Assembly: GCA_028291125.1 (NCBI GenBank)
Contig: JAQGIN010000359.1
Location: 1 to 13,366 of the forward strand
DNA: 13,366 nt
Source of the DNA: Caulobacter sp.
Lineage (GTDB): Bacteria > Pseudomonadota > Alphaproteobacteria > Caulobacterales > Caulobacteraceae
Direction of reading: 5' to 3'
Of the stretch, positions 1 through 6,092 are shown piece by piece. Positions within the stretch are counted from its first letter, which is position 1; every line of letters starts with the position of its first letter. Position numbers and translations under genes: made by a program. Below the pieces are notes generated by a model that was not told where the DNA came from, made no database searches, and saw nothing but the letters and a program-made list of their open reading frames with translations.

Positions 1-395
1 GGGTTGTTGATCACCTCGTTGATGCGGTGGAGCACGCCGCGGGCGGTGAGGGGCTTGGCGAGGAATTCGGTGACCCCGACCTGACGCGCCTCCTCGAGGC
101 TGCGCTTGGTGGCGTGGCCGGTGAGCATGATCACCGGCGTATAGGGGTTGGGGCTGGCCGGGGCGTTGCGCAGCCAACGGATGAAGGTCAGGCCGTCGAT
201 CGGCTGCATCATCAGGTCGGTGAAGATCAGGTCGATCTCGTGGCTCATCACCGCCAGCTGGCCTCGCGAGCCATCGTCGGCCTCGATGATGTCGCGCAGG
301 CCGAGCGCCTTGAGGATCTCGATCAGGATGACGCGCATGTGCGCGTTGTCGTCGATCACCAGGATCGTCAGGGGTTTCAGGTCAATACTGCTCAT
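1..395 (-). CDS. Single-domain response regulator (CheY-like receiver), 3' end cut by window edge
   Basis: Reading from an ATG at 395 down to the window edge gives 131 complete codons with no stop, and the next partial codon (CC-) would be proline. The protein is a receiver domain: an acidic pair D15-D16 follows the first beta strand (ILVIDDN), the phospho-acceptor is D60 in FTDLMM, the conserved threonine is T92 in MLTG, and the conserved lysine is K114 in FLAKP. The domain is nearly complete by residue 131, so a stand-alone regulator with at most a short tail is likely, but an output domain beyond the edge cannot be excluded. A Shine-Dalgarno-like GAGGA lies about 8 bases upstream of the ATG. 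Partner kinase and target are not visible here; stand-alone receivers of this kind usually act by protein-protein contact. It is read in the same direction as bamE, 116 bases downstream of it, beyond a hairpin. Confidence 0.9.
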   Translation of the reverse strand, partial: MSSIDLKPLTILVIDDNAHMRVILIEILKALGLRDIIEADDGSRGQLAVMSHEIDLIFTDLMMQPIDGLTFIRWLRNAPASPNPYTPVIMLTGHATKRSLEEARQVGVTEFLAKPLTARGVLHRINEVINN

Positions 396-478
396 CGAGC
401 CGTCCTCAGGTCGCGGGCGGCGCCGCTTTCGCCACGCCGCCCTGTGACAAATTGGCGCGTCGATGTTGAGGAAGGGTT

Positions 479-502
479 GCGGCGTCGGGTTAACGACGCC
501 GC
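479..502 (-). terminator. Hairpin just downstream of bamE, probable terminator
   Basis: A perfect 9-bp inverted repeat (GCGGCGTCG and CGACGCCGC) with a six-base loop begins 9 bases beyond the bamE stop codon, reading on the minus strand. There is no T-run after it, so it may be a weak terminator or an mRNA 3'-end stabiliser between bamE and the response-regulator gene. Confidence 0.5.
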
Positions 503-511
503 TCCGTGGCT

Positions 512-1000
512 CTAGCGGCGGTCGCCCGGACGCGTGCCTGGCACGCCTTCGTCGTCCTGGGGCAGCATGCCGCCGCGGCCGACGTTGCCGAGCAGCTGCT
601 CGAGGATGGTCATTTCGCGGCCGCGGGTCGGCGTCTCGCGGCCGTTGAAAGCGATGACCTTGCCGTCCTTCAACGTGTAGTTGTTCACCGCCAGGACCTT
701 TTCGTCCTCTTTGGCGAAGCTGATGGCGACCACGTCGCGCTTGACCACCCGCGGCTTGTAGAAGGCGATGCGGTCAGTGGTCTGCGAGATGTAGTACCAG
801 GTGTTGTTGTCGAAGGTGGAGCTGGCCGAGGGCGAGCCCAGCTTCTCGGTGACCGTCGACTTGCTGTCGACGCCCACCTTCATGTCGGCGGGACGGGCTT
901 CGATCGCCTGGAAGCCGGAGTAGCTCGTCAACGGCGTGCAACCTCCGGCGACGGCGGCGAGGCCGATGACAGCGGCGGCGAAAACGACAGGACGAAACAT
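512..1000 (-). CDS. bamE: Outer membrane protein assembly factor BamE (SmpA/OmlA lipoprotein)
   Basis: This 162-residue lipoprotein belongs to the BamE/SmpA/OmlA family, an accessory part of the BAM complex that folds beta-barrel proteins into the outer membrane. The N-terminus is a short charged and hydrophobic signal ending in AGG-C, with C21 as the predicted lipidated cysteine; the alanine at -3 is a little unusual for a lipobox. The core runs from about residue 35 to 115 and has the family signature of a helix followed by KLGSPS and then a WYY segment (TWYYIS). A tail of about 35-45 residues with a REMTILEQLLGNVGR segment follows, ending in a Pro/Gly/Arg/Asp-rich stretch, which makes it longer than the roughly 113-residue E. 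coli protein. GGAG sits 5 bases before the ATG. The gene diverges from the cytochrome bc1 chaperone gene. Confidence 0.93.
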   Translation of the reverse strand: MFRPVVFAAAVIGLAAVAGGCTPLTSYSGFQAIEARPADMKVGVDSKSTVTEKLGSPSASSTFDNNTWYYISQTTDRIAFYKPRVVKRDVVAISFAKEDEKVLAVNNYTLKDGKVIAFNGRETPTRGREMTILEQLLGNVGRGGMLPQDDEGVPGTRPGDRR

Positions 1001-1030
1001 ACGGGCTCCGGGACCGGAAGATGCTGGACT

Positions 1031-1061
1031 TTGACCTATCGCCCGCGCGGGCTTAGTTCAA
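1031..1061. promoter_or_regulatory. Overlapping divergent promoters with nested dyad symmetry (bamE / bc1 chaperone)
   Basis: On the plus strand TTGACCT (1031-1037) and GCTTAGTT (1051-1058), 13 bases apart, fit the Caulobacter housekeeping pattern TTGACGS-N10-14-GCTANAWC and would serve the chaperone operon. On the minus strand TTGAACT (1061-1055) could be the -35 for bamE, with a poor -10 (CGATAGGT) at 1041-1034. The two overlap almost fully. The outer arms TTGACCTA and TAGTTCAA match in 7 of 8 positions, and they enclose a perfect 12-bp palindrome GCCCGCGCGGGC at 1041-1052. The plus-strand promoter is the better supported. Confidence 0.5.
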
Positions 1062-1121
1062 TGGCCCGCGTGGAGCCATGCGTCATCTAGACCGAGGCTC
1101 GCGGCGAAATCGAGGCGATGA

Positions 1122-1652
1122 ATGATACTGGACAGGCTTCTCAAACCCAGGCCCGCCAAGGCGGCGGGGGGCAAGCTCTACACCGCGGCGGTGAGCCAGG
1201 CCCGGTCGCCGGCGTTTTACACGACGTTCGGCGTGCGCGACTCGATGGAGGGGCGGTTCGAACTGTTCACCCTGCACGTGATCCTGGTGCTGGAGCGGCT
1301 GAAGGGGCAGGGCGCGCCCGCCGCCGAGACTTCCCAGGCCACGTTCGACGCCTATGTGCGCGGCCTGGATGACGCCTTCCGCGAGATCGGCGTCGCCGAC
1401 ACCGCGGTCGGCAAGAAGATGAAGAAACTGGCCGGGGCCTTCTACGGCCGGCTGAAGGGCTTCGACGAGGCGATCGCCAGCCTGCCGGACCGCGCCGGCC
1501 TCGACGCCTTCCTGGCCCGCACCGCCCTGGAGGAGCGCGCCGAGGGCGACAGCGCGGGCCTGACCGCCTATGTGATCGCCGCGCGCGAGGCGCTGGCGGC
1601 CCAACCCCTGGACAGCCTGCTGAACGGAGATCTGCGATGGCCGATGGCGTGA
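1122..1652 (+). CDS. Ubiquinol-cytochrome c chaperone (CBP3/UQCC1 family)
   Basis: This 176-residue protein fits the ubiquinol-cytochrome c chaperone family (Pfam Ubiq_cyt_C_chap), the bacterial counterpart of mitochondrial Cbp3/UQCC1, which assists cytochrome b and bc1 complex (complex III) assembly. Two family-typical blocks are visible: SMEGRFELFTLHVILVLERL at about residues 41-60, and a VGKKMKKLAGAFYGRL block at about residues 96-112. There is no signal peptide or clear membrane segment, so it probably acts at the cytoplasmic face of the membrane. The ATG at 1122 gives the family-like N-terminus MILDRLLK, with only a modest GAGG upstream. It overlaps the next gene by 16 bases, implying co-transcription and perhaps translational coupling. 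The function is inferred from the family. Confidence 0.88.
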   Translation: MILDRLLKPRPAKAAGGKLYTAAVSQARSPAFYTTFGVRDSMEGRFELFTLHVILVLERLKGQGAPAAETSQATFDAYVRGLDDAFREIGVADTAVGKKMKKLAGAFYGRLKGFDEAIASLPDRAGLDAFLARTALEERAEGDSAGLTAYVIAAREALAAQPLDSLLNGDLRWPMA

Positions 1653-2176
1653 TCGCTCCCTGGCCCCTGAAGGTGACCCTGGCCCAGGCCGATCGCGGCG
1701 GCGTCTCGGCCGTGCTGGAGCCCGACGCCGAGGACCGCAAGGCGATCGCCCGCGCCATCGGCCTGGTGTCGCTGGAATCCCTGCGCGCCGAGGTGTTCGT
1801 CAGCTCGTGGATGGACGGCGCCGAGGTCTCGGGCCTGTTGCGGGCCCGGGTGGTGCAGGTGTGCAGCGCCACCGCCGACGAGTTCGAGGAGCCGATCGAG
1901 ACCCGGTTCAGCGTCCGCGTCATCCCGGCCGACAGCGAGCACGCCCCGCAGGAAGAGGGCGGCGAACTGGGGGTGGACCTGGACTCCGACGACCCGCCCG
2001 ACGTGCTCGAGGGCCAGACGATCGACGTCTCGGCCTATGTGGTCGAGCACCTGGCCCTGGCCCTGGACCCGTTCCCGCGCAAGCCCGGCGCGGTGTTCGA
2101 GGCGCCGCAGCCGACAGTCGACCTGTCGCCGTTCGCGGCGTTGAAGGCGCTGAAAAACCCGGGCGGGGAGGGCTGA
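1637..2176 (+). CDS. DUF177 / YceD family protein
   Basis: This 179-residue soluble, acidic protein belongs to the DUF177 (YceD) family. Visible family features are a CSATADEFEEPIE segment at about residues 75-87, an acidic stretch, and then DDPPDVLEGQTIDVSAYVVE (about 116-135) followed by LALALDPFPRKPG. In many bacteria the gene sits directly before rpmF (ribosomal protein L32) and plsX, and a plant homologue is linked to 23S rRNA accumulation, so a role around large-subunit rRNA is suspected but not established. Here plsX follows but rpmF is missing. The ATG at 1637 lies inside the end of the chaperone gene and has GGAGA 6 bases upstream. An open frame in another phase over this region is a shadow. 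Confidence 0.88.
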   Translation: MADGVIAPWPLKVTLAQADRGGVSAVLEPDAEDRKAIARAIGLVSLESLRAEVFVSSWMDGAEVSGLLRARVVQVCSATADEFEEPIETRFSVRVIPADSEHAPQEEGGELGVDLDSDDPPDVLEGQTIDVSAYVVEHLALALDPFPRKPGAVFEAPQPTVDLSPFAALKALKNPGGEG

Positions 2177-2195
2177 GACCCTGATTTCGTCTCGC

Positions 2196-2228
2196 TTGCA
2201 TGAAACCAGGGCGGATGTATCGTCCGCC
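2196..2228 (+). promoter_or_regulatory. Candidate plsX promoter overlapping a small hairpin
   Basis: The 98-base gap before plsX contains TTGCATG (2196-2202) and, 11 bases on, GATGTATC (2214-2221), an imperfect fit to the Caulobacter housekeeping consensus. The -10 falls in the loop of a perfect 6-bp hairpin (GGCGGA 2210-2215, TCCGCC 2223-2228). The hairpin could be a weak terminator or attenuator between the YceD gene and plsX. The promoter match is weak and unproven. Confidence 0.3.
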
Positions 2229-2274
2229 GCCTCGCCCCGGGCCGACGCCGGGACTCTGGAGCCGATAGCGCCGC

Positions 2275-3372
2275 GTGTCTGATTCCGTCGTCATCTCCAT
2301 CGACGCCATGGGCGGCGACCACGGCCCGCCCGTGGTCGTGCCGAGCCTGGCTTTGGCCGCCCAAGCGCTCCCCGGCGTCCGCTTCCTGCTGCACGGCGAC
2401 GAGGCCCGCCTGAAGCCGGAGCTCGACCGCCACCCCGCCGCGCGGGCGGTCAGCGAGGTGCGCCACACCGACAAGTTCATCGCTTCGGAGGAAAAGCCCG
2501 CCCAGGCCATGCGCCGCGGCAAGGGCAGCAGCCTTTGGAACGCCGTCGAGTCCCTGCGCGACGGCGAGGCCCAGGCCTGCGTCTCGGCCGGCAACACCGG
2601 CGCGCTGATGGCGATCTCCAAGCTGATCCTGCGGATGGGCGCCGACCTCGAACGCCCGGCCATCGTCGCCAGCTGGCCGACCATGAAGGGCGTCACCGCC
2701 GTGCTCGACGTCGGGGCTAATATCGAGAGCGACGCCGCCCAGCTGGTCGAGTTCGCGATCATGGGCGCGGCCTTCCACCACGCGGTGCACGGTTCGGCCC
2801 GGCCCACCGTCGGCCTGCTCAATGTCGGCTCCGAGGACCAGAAGGGCCACGAGGAGGTGCGCGAGGCCAATCGCATCCTGCGCGAGACCCCGCTGGACTT
2901 CGATTATCGTGGCTTCGTCGAGGGCACCGACATCGCCTATGGCACGGTCGACGTGGTGGTCACCGACGGCTTCACCGGCAATGTCGCCCTGAAGACCGCC
3001 GAGGGCCTGGCGCGGTTCTTCTCGAACGAGATCAAGACCACCCTGACCTCCAGCCCCCTGGCCCTGCTGGGCGCCCTGATCGCCTCCGGCGCGCTGAAGA
3101 AGATGCGGGCCCGGCTGGATCCGGGCCGCGTCAACGGCGGCCCGCTGCTGGGGCTCAACGGCATCGTCGTCAAGAGCCACGGCGGGGCCGACGCCCGCGG
3201 GTTCGCCTCGGCGATCCGCGTCGCCACCGACCTGGCGCGCAGCGACTTCACCGCCGAGATCGATCGTAATCTGAAACGCCTGACCGCCGTCTCCCCCATC
3301 GATGGGACGCCCAAGGCCGAGGCCGGCGACGCCGCCGGCCGTTCCCCCGAGAGCCATGGAGCGGCTGAGTGA
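2275..3372 (+). CDS. plsX: Phosphate acyltransferase PlsX
   Basis: This 365-residue protein is PlsX, which converts acyl-ACP and phosphate to acyl-phosphate, the donor used by PlsY to start phosphatidic acid synthesis. It is a peripheral, cytoplasmic-side enzyme. Hallmarks are the N-terminal SIDAMGGDHGP (residues 8-18), SAGNTGALMA (104-113), DVGANIE, NVGSEDQKG, and a TDGFTGNVALK block near residues 227-240. The start is the GTG at 2275; the next in-frame ATG would remove the conserved first strand. A GGAG lies 13 bases upstream, a rather long spacing. Length is normal for the family. Its stop overlaps the fabH start (GTGA), so the two are almost certainly translated together. Confidence 0.97.
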   Translation: MSDSVVISIDAMGGDHGPPVVVPSLALAAQALPGVRFLLHGDEARLKPELDRHPAARAVSEVRHTDKFIASEEKPAQAMRRGKGSSLWNAVESLRDGEAQACVSAGNTGALMAISKLILRMGADLERPAIVASWPTMKGVTAVLDVGANIESDAAQLVEFAIMGAAFHHAVHGSARPTVGLLNVGSEDQKGHEEVREANRILRETPLDFDYRGFVEGTDIAYGTVDVVVTDGFTGNVALKTAEGLARFFSNEIKTTLTSSPLALLGALIASGALKKMRARLDPGRVNGGPLLGLNGIVVKSHGGADARGFASAIRVATDLARSDFTAEIDRNLKRLTAVSPIDGTPKAEAGDAAGRSPESHGAAE

Positions 3373-4346
3373 GCGTAGTTCGTAGCGTCGTCACCGGCGT
3401 CGGCGGGTATCTGCCCCCCAATATCGTCACCAATGACGACCTGGCCAAGTTCGTCGACACCAGCGACGCCTGGATCGTCGAGCGCACCGGCATCCGCCAG
3501 CGCCACCAGGCCTCGCCCGACCAGGCGGTGTCCGACCTGGCCTTCGAGGCGGCGAGCCGGGCCTTGGAAGCGGCCGGCCGCACCGCCGCCGAGGTCGACC
3601 TGATCATCGTCGCCACCACCACTCCGGACCTGACCTTCCCGGCCACCGCCACCATCGTCCAGCGCAAGCTGGGCGCGCCGATCGGCATCGCCTTCGACAT
3701 CCAGGCGGTGTGCTCGGGCTTCGTCTACGCGCTGAGCGTCGCCGACGGCTTCGTGGCCCGCGGCCACGCCAAGTGCGCCCTGGTGATCGGGGCCGAGACC
3801 ATGACCCGGCTGATGGACTGGACCGACCGCGGCACCTGCGTGCTGTTCGGCGACGGGGCCGGGGCCGTGGTGCTGGAGCCGCGGGCGGGCGAGGGGACCA
3901 CCGCCGACCGCGGCCTGCTCGGCTTCGCCTTGCGCGCCGACGGCACCAAGAAGGACCTGCTCTATGTCGACGGCGGACCGTCGACCACCGGCACGGTCGG
4001 CAAGCTGCGGATGCAGGGCAACCAGGTGTTCAAGCACGCGGTGATCAACATCTCCGAGGCCATCGAGGCCGCCGCCAAGGGCGCGGGGATCGCGATCGCC
4101 GACGTCGACTGGTTCATTCCGCACCAGGCCAACCAGCGCATCCTGCAGGGCGTGGCCAACCGGGTCGGCCTCGACGAGGCCAAGGTGATCTCCACCGTGG
4201 CCCTGCACGCCAACACCTCGGCCGCCTCGATCCCGCTGGCCTTTGCTCAAGGCGTGGCCGACGGCCGCATCAAGCCGGGCCAATTGCTGCTGCTCGAGGC
4301 CATGGGCGGCGGCCTGACCTGGGGGGCATGCGTCCTGCGCCTCTAG
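3369..4346 (+). CDS. fabH: Beta-ketoacyl-ACP synthase III (FabH)
   Basis: FabH condenses acetyl-CoA with malonyl-ACP to begin type II fatty acid synthesis. The 325-residue protein has the full catalytic triad: C115 in AVCSGFVY, H252 in FIPHQANQRI and N282 in HANTSAASIP. The N-terminus SVVTGVGGYLPP, the DAWIVERTGI block near residues 35-44 and the C-terminal GGGLTWGA are all family signatures. The GTG start at 3369 overlaps the plsX TGA by 4 bases. The plsX-fabH pairing is widespread and links chain initiation to phospholipid acylation. After the stop at 4346 there is a 113-base gap before ihfA. Confidence 0.97.
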   Translation: MSVVRSVVTGVGGYLPPNIVTNDDLAKFVDTSDAWIVERTGIRQRHQASPDQAVSDLAFEAASRALEAAGRTAAEVDLIIVATTTPDLTFPATATIVQRKLGAPIGIAFDIQAVCSGFVYALSVADGFVARGHAKCALVIGAETMTRLMDWTDRGTCVLFGDGAGAVVLEPRAGEGTTADRGLLGFALRADGTKKDLLYVDGGPSTTGTVGKLRMQGNQVFKHAVINISEAIEAAAKGAGIAIADVDWFIPHQANQRILQGVANRVGLDEAKVISTVALHANTSAASIPLAFAQGVADGRIKPGQLLLLEAMGGGLTWGACVLRL

Positions 4347-4459
4347 CGCCGCCGTCCGGGCCATGCCTATAGTGAGTGTGAAGTCTTGGCGTTGAGCCTT
4401 TGACTTGATGCGATATTCGGGCCATTCAGGCCTCTGGTGACACGCGCGTAGGGGGCGTC

Positions 4460-4762
4460 ATGAAAGGCGCGACATTGACCCGGGCCGACCTCTGCGAGGC
4501 CGTCCATGAAGAAGTGGGTCTGACTCGGCAGGACTGCGCCGGACTGGTCGAGCGCACGCTCGACCTGGTCGCCGAAGCCCTGCAATCGGGCGAGACCGTC
4601 AAGCTCTCCGGGTTCGGCGTCTTCCAGGTGCGTGACAAGCGCGCCCGCATGGGACGCAATCCCAAGACCGGCGAGCCGGCCGAGATCGAGCCCCGACGGG
4701 TGATCGGCTTTCGCGCCTCGCAGGTGATGAAGGCGCGGATCGACCGCGCCCTGGGCGGCTAG
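4460..4762 (+). CDS. ihfA: Integration host factor subunit alpha
   Basis: This 100-residue DNA-bending protein belongs to the HU/IHF family. The alpha-subunit assignment rests on the sequence TLTRADLCEAV at the N-terminus, LSGFGVFQVRDK at residues 49-60 and the beta-arm tip GRNPKTG at 65-71, where P68 is the residue that intercalates into DNA. IHF works as a heterodimer with IhfB, which is not in this window, and bends DNA for sigma-54 promoters, recombination and nucleoid organisation. The 113 bases upstream include TTGACTT at 4400-4406 but no convincing -10, so whether it has its own promoter or is read from fabH is open. A MerR-like gene follows after 12 bases. Confidence 0.96.
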   Translation: MKGATLTRADLCEAVHEEVGLTRQDCAGLVERTLDLVAEALQSGETVKLSGFGVFQVRDKRARMGRNPKTGEPAEIEPRRVIGFRASQVMKARIDRALGG

Positions 4763-4774
4763 ACGGATAGAGCG

Positions 4775-5233
4775 GTGGCGAAGGGACCCAACGCCTTCCG
4801 CACGATCTCCGAAGCCGCCGAAGAGCTGGGCGTGCCGCAGCATGTCCTGCGCTTCTGGGAAACCAAGTTCTCGTTCATTCGCCCGATGAAGCGGGCTGGC
4901 GGCCGGCGCTTCTACCGGCCGCAGGACATCGCCATGCTCGGCGGCGTGCGCGCCCTGCTGCACGGCGACGGCTACACCATCAAGGGCGTGCAGAAGCTGC
5001 ACAAAGAGATGGGCTTGGCGCGGGTGATCGCCGCCGGCCTGGGCGAGGCCGCGCCCGACGAGCAGCTGGACGCCGCCGATGTCGCCGAATCCCTGGCCGA
5101 GGCCGCCGCCGGCCTGGAGCTGGCCGAACGCTCGCGCGACGGCCTGCGGGCGGCCCGCGACCGGCTGACCTTCACCCTGCACGAGCTGGAGACGGTGAAG
5201 GCGCATCTGGACGGCTTGCTGCGCGGCGATTGA
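4775..5233 (+). CDS. MerR-like transcriptional regulator next to ihfA
   Basis: This 152-residue protein starts at a GTG 12 bases after the ihfA stop. Residues 9-52 form a MerR-type winged helix-turn-helix (TISEAAEELGVPQHVLRFWE, then RPMKRAGGRRFYRPQDI), continuing into a dimerisation-type helix with GYTIKGVQKL (about 67-75). The C-terminal half is Ala/Glu/Leu-rich, helical and probably coiled-coil, with no cysteine cluster or obvious effector domain, so a metal or drug sensor is unlikely. The ihfA-merR pairing is common in Alphaproteobacteria as far as I recall, but the regulator's target is not known to me. The tight spacing implies co-transcription with ihfA. The Shine-Dalgarno is weak. Confidence 0.88.
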   Translation: MAKGPNAFRTISEAAEELGVPQHVLRFWETKFSFIRPMKRAGGRRFYRPQDIAMLGGVRALLHGDGYTIKGVQKLHKEMGLARVIAAGLGEAAPDEQLDAADVAESLAEAAAGLELAERSRDGLRAARDRLTFTLHELETVKAHLDGLLRGD

Positions 5234-5294
5234 CGCCCCGGACGCCTTGATTTTCCGGCCGCCGGGCGGCCTCCGAAGCGGCTCAGATTTCCGA

Positions 5295-5323
5295 TTGCCC
5301 CGGGCAGGGGCGGCGCCTATAAG
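5295..5323 (+). promoter_or_regulatory. Promoter of the tRNA-Pro gene
   Basis: TTGCCC (5295-5300) and TATAAG (5318-5323) are separated by 17 bases. Read against the Caulobacter consensus, TTGCCCC and CCTATAAG are 14 bases apart. A start near 5330 would give a leader of only a few bases before the mature tRNA at 5337. Confidence 0.6.
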
Positions 5324-5336
5324 GGCCGTCCTTCCC

Positions 5337-5413
<77 letters not shown>

Positions 5414-5440
5414 TTTCTTTGGAGATGGTGGGAAGGGTCG

Positions 5441-5469
5441 AAAAAGGGTCGCCGCGAGGCGGCCCTTTT
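5441..5469. terminator. Intrinsic terminator between tRNA-Pro and the convergent DUF2842 gene
   Basis: An A5 run is followed by an 8-bp stem GGGTCGCC/GGCGGCCC (5446-5453 and 5458-5465, one G-U pair) with a GCGA tetraloop and then T4. It is placed between convergent transcripts and has A and T runs on both sides, so it can act in both directions. Confidence 0.85.
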
Positions 5470-5486
5470 GTCGTTTCGGGGCCCGC

Positions 5487-5702
5487 TCAGAGCTTCTTGT
5501 CGGCCTTGCCCATCCACGACATCAGCGGGATCAGCGGCAGGCCCCAGCCCAGGCCGGCGACGACGAAATAGGCCAGCTGGATCAGCCGATTGTCGGGCAG
5601 GCGTTCGAACAGGCCGGTCACCGCCCAGATGTAGAAGGCCAGGAAGGCGAGGATTCCCAGCCCGCCGATCAGCTTGCGAAGACGGGGCGGCAGCGGGGTC
5701 AT
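5487..5702 (-). CDS. DUF2842 family small membrane protein
   Basis: This is a 71-residue protein with two predicted membrane helices, at about residues 11-31 and 42-62, and a basic N-terminus (PPRLRKLIG). It matches the alphaproteobacterial DUF2842 family, with the pattern IGGLG...FYIWAV, then YFVVAGLGWGLPLIPLMSWM. No function is established for the family. Its ATG overlaps the stop of the upstream gene (ATGA) and has GGAGAG a few bases before it, so the two small membrane genes form an operon. The terminator at 5441-5469 lies just downstream. Confidence 0.82.
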   Translation of the reverse strand: MTPLPPRLRKLIGGLGILAFLAFYIWAVTGLFERLPDNRLIQLAYFVVAGLGWGLPLIPLMSWMGKADKKL

Positions 5703-5950
5703 CTCACTCTCCGAAACACGGCCAAGGCGGCCAGGAACACCAGCGCGCCGAGCAGGCAGACGACACCGTCGCCGACCAGGCCGCCGCCGCCGAAATCGAA
5801 GCGCCGGGCGACGAAGGCCCCGGCGAAGGCGCCGACCACGCCGGTCAGCAGCTTGCCAAACAAGCCGCGCCGGCGATCGAAGGCCAGGTCGGCGGCCCAG
5901 CCCGTCAAGATCCCGATCAGCACCGCCACCAAGACGCCCGTCGCGCTCAT
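5699..5950 (-). CDS. GlsB/YeaQ-like (transglycosylase-associated family) small membrane protein
   Basis: This 83-residue hydrophobic protein has about three membrane segments (residues 3-21, 31-49 and 60-79). The glycine-rich pattern GILTGWAADLAF, then LFGKLLTGVVGAFAGAF, resembles the GlsB/YeaQ/YmgE (Pfam Transgly_assoc) family, which has stress-linked members but no proven biochemical role. I chose the ATG at 5950 over one at 5992 because GGAGGGG lies about 4 bases upstream of it and the shorter start begins directly at the membrane segment; the extra 14 residues (MQRSAAADRPGGGV) look like untranslated leader. It overlaps the DUF2842 gene by 4 bases. The family assignment is by pattern only. 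Confidence 0.75.
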   Translation of the reverse strand: MSATGVLVAVLIGILTGWAADLAFDRRRGLFGKLLTGVVGAFAGAFVARRFDFGGGGLVGDGVVCLLGALVFLAALAVFRRVR

Positions 5951-6047
5951 CACCCCTCCGCCCGGCCGGTCGGCCGCGGCGGACCTTTGCACGAGGCGGC
6001 GGCTCGCGTCATCGGCGATGGACGCAAGCCGCCCGGAAGGTTAGGGC

Positions 6048-6073
6048 TTGGCCGCCCCATTTCGGCCTAGAAC
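6048..6073 (+). promoter_or_regulatory. Housekeeping-type promoter of ctaA
   Basis: TTGGCCG (6048-6054) and CCTAGAAC (6066-6073), 11 bases apart, fit the Caulobacter consensus well; the -10 differs from GCTANAWC only at its first base. Transcription would start near 6080, leaving a leader of only about 10-15 bases before the ctaA ATG at 6093. Confidence 0.6.
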
Positions 6074-6092
6074 AGGCGGCCTTTTCGCCGAC

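Noticed and set aside
27..515. Plus-strand frame opposite the response regulator
   Set aside because: The minus strand encodes an intact receiver domain with D60, T92 and K114; the plus frame looks like its shadow.
2035..4364. Long minus-strand open frames (440 and 475 codons) across plsX and fabH
   Set aside because: They lie antisense to two genes with complete catalytic motifs, their translations are low-complexity Gly/Ala/Arg/His-rich, and such frames are common shadows in very GC-rich DNA.
5257..5271. GC-rich hairpin GGCCGC/GCGGCC after the MerR-like gene as a terminator
   Set aside because: The stem is only 6 bp with a three-base loop and no T-run on the required side; too weak to annotate.
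5951..5992. Longer start (ATG at 5992) for the GlsB-like protein
   Set aside because: The ATG at 5950 has a strong GGAGGGG site and begins at the membrane segment; the extra residues look like leader.
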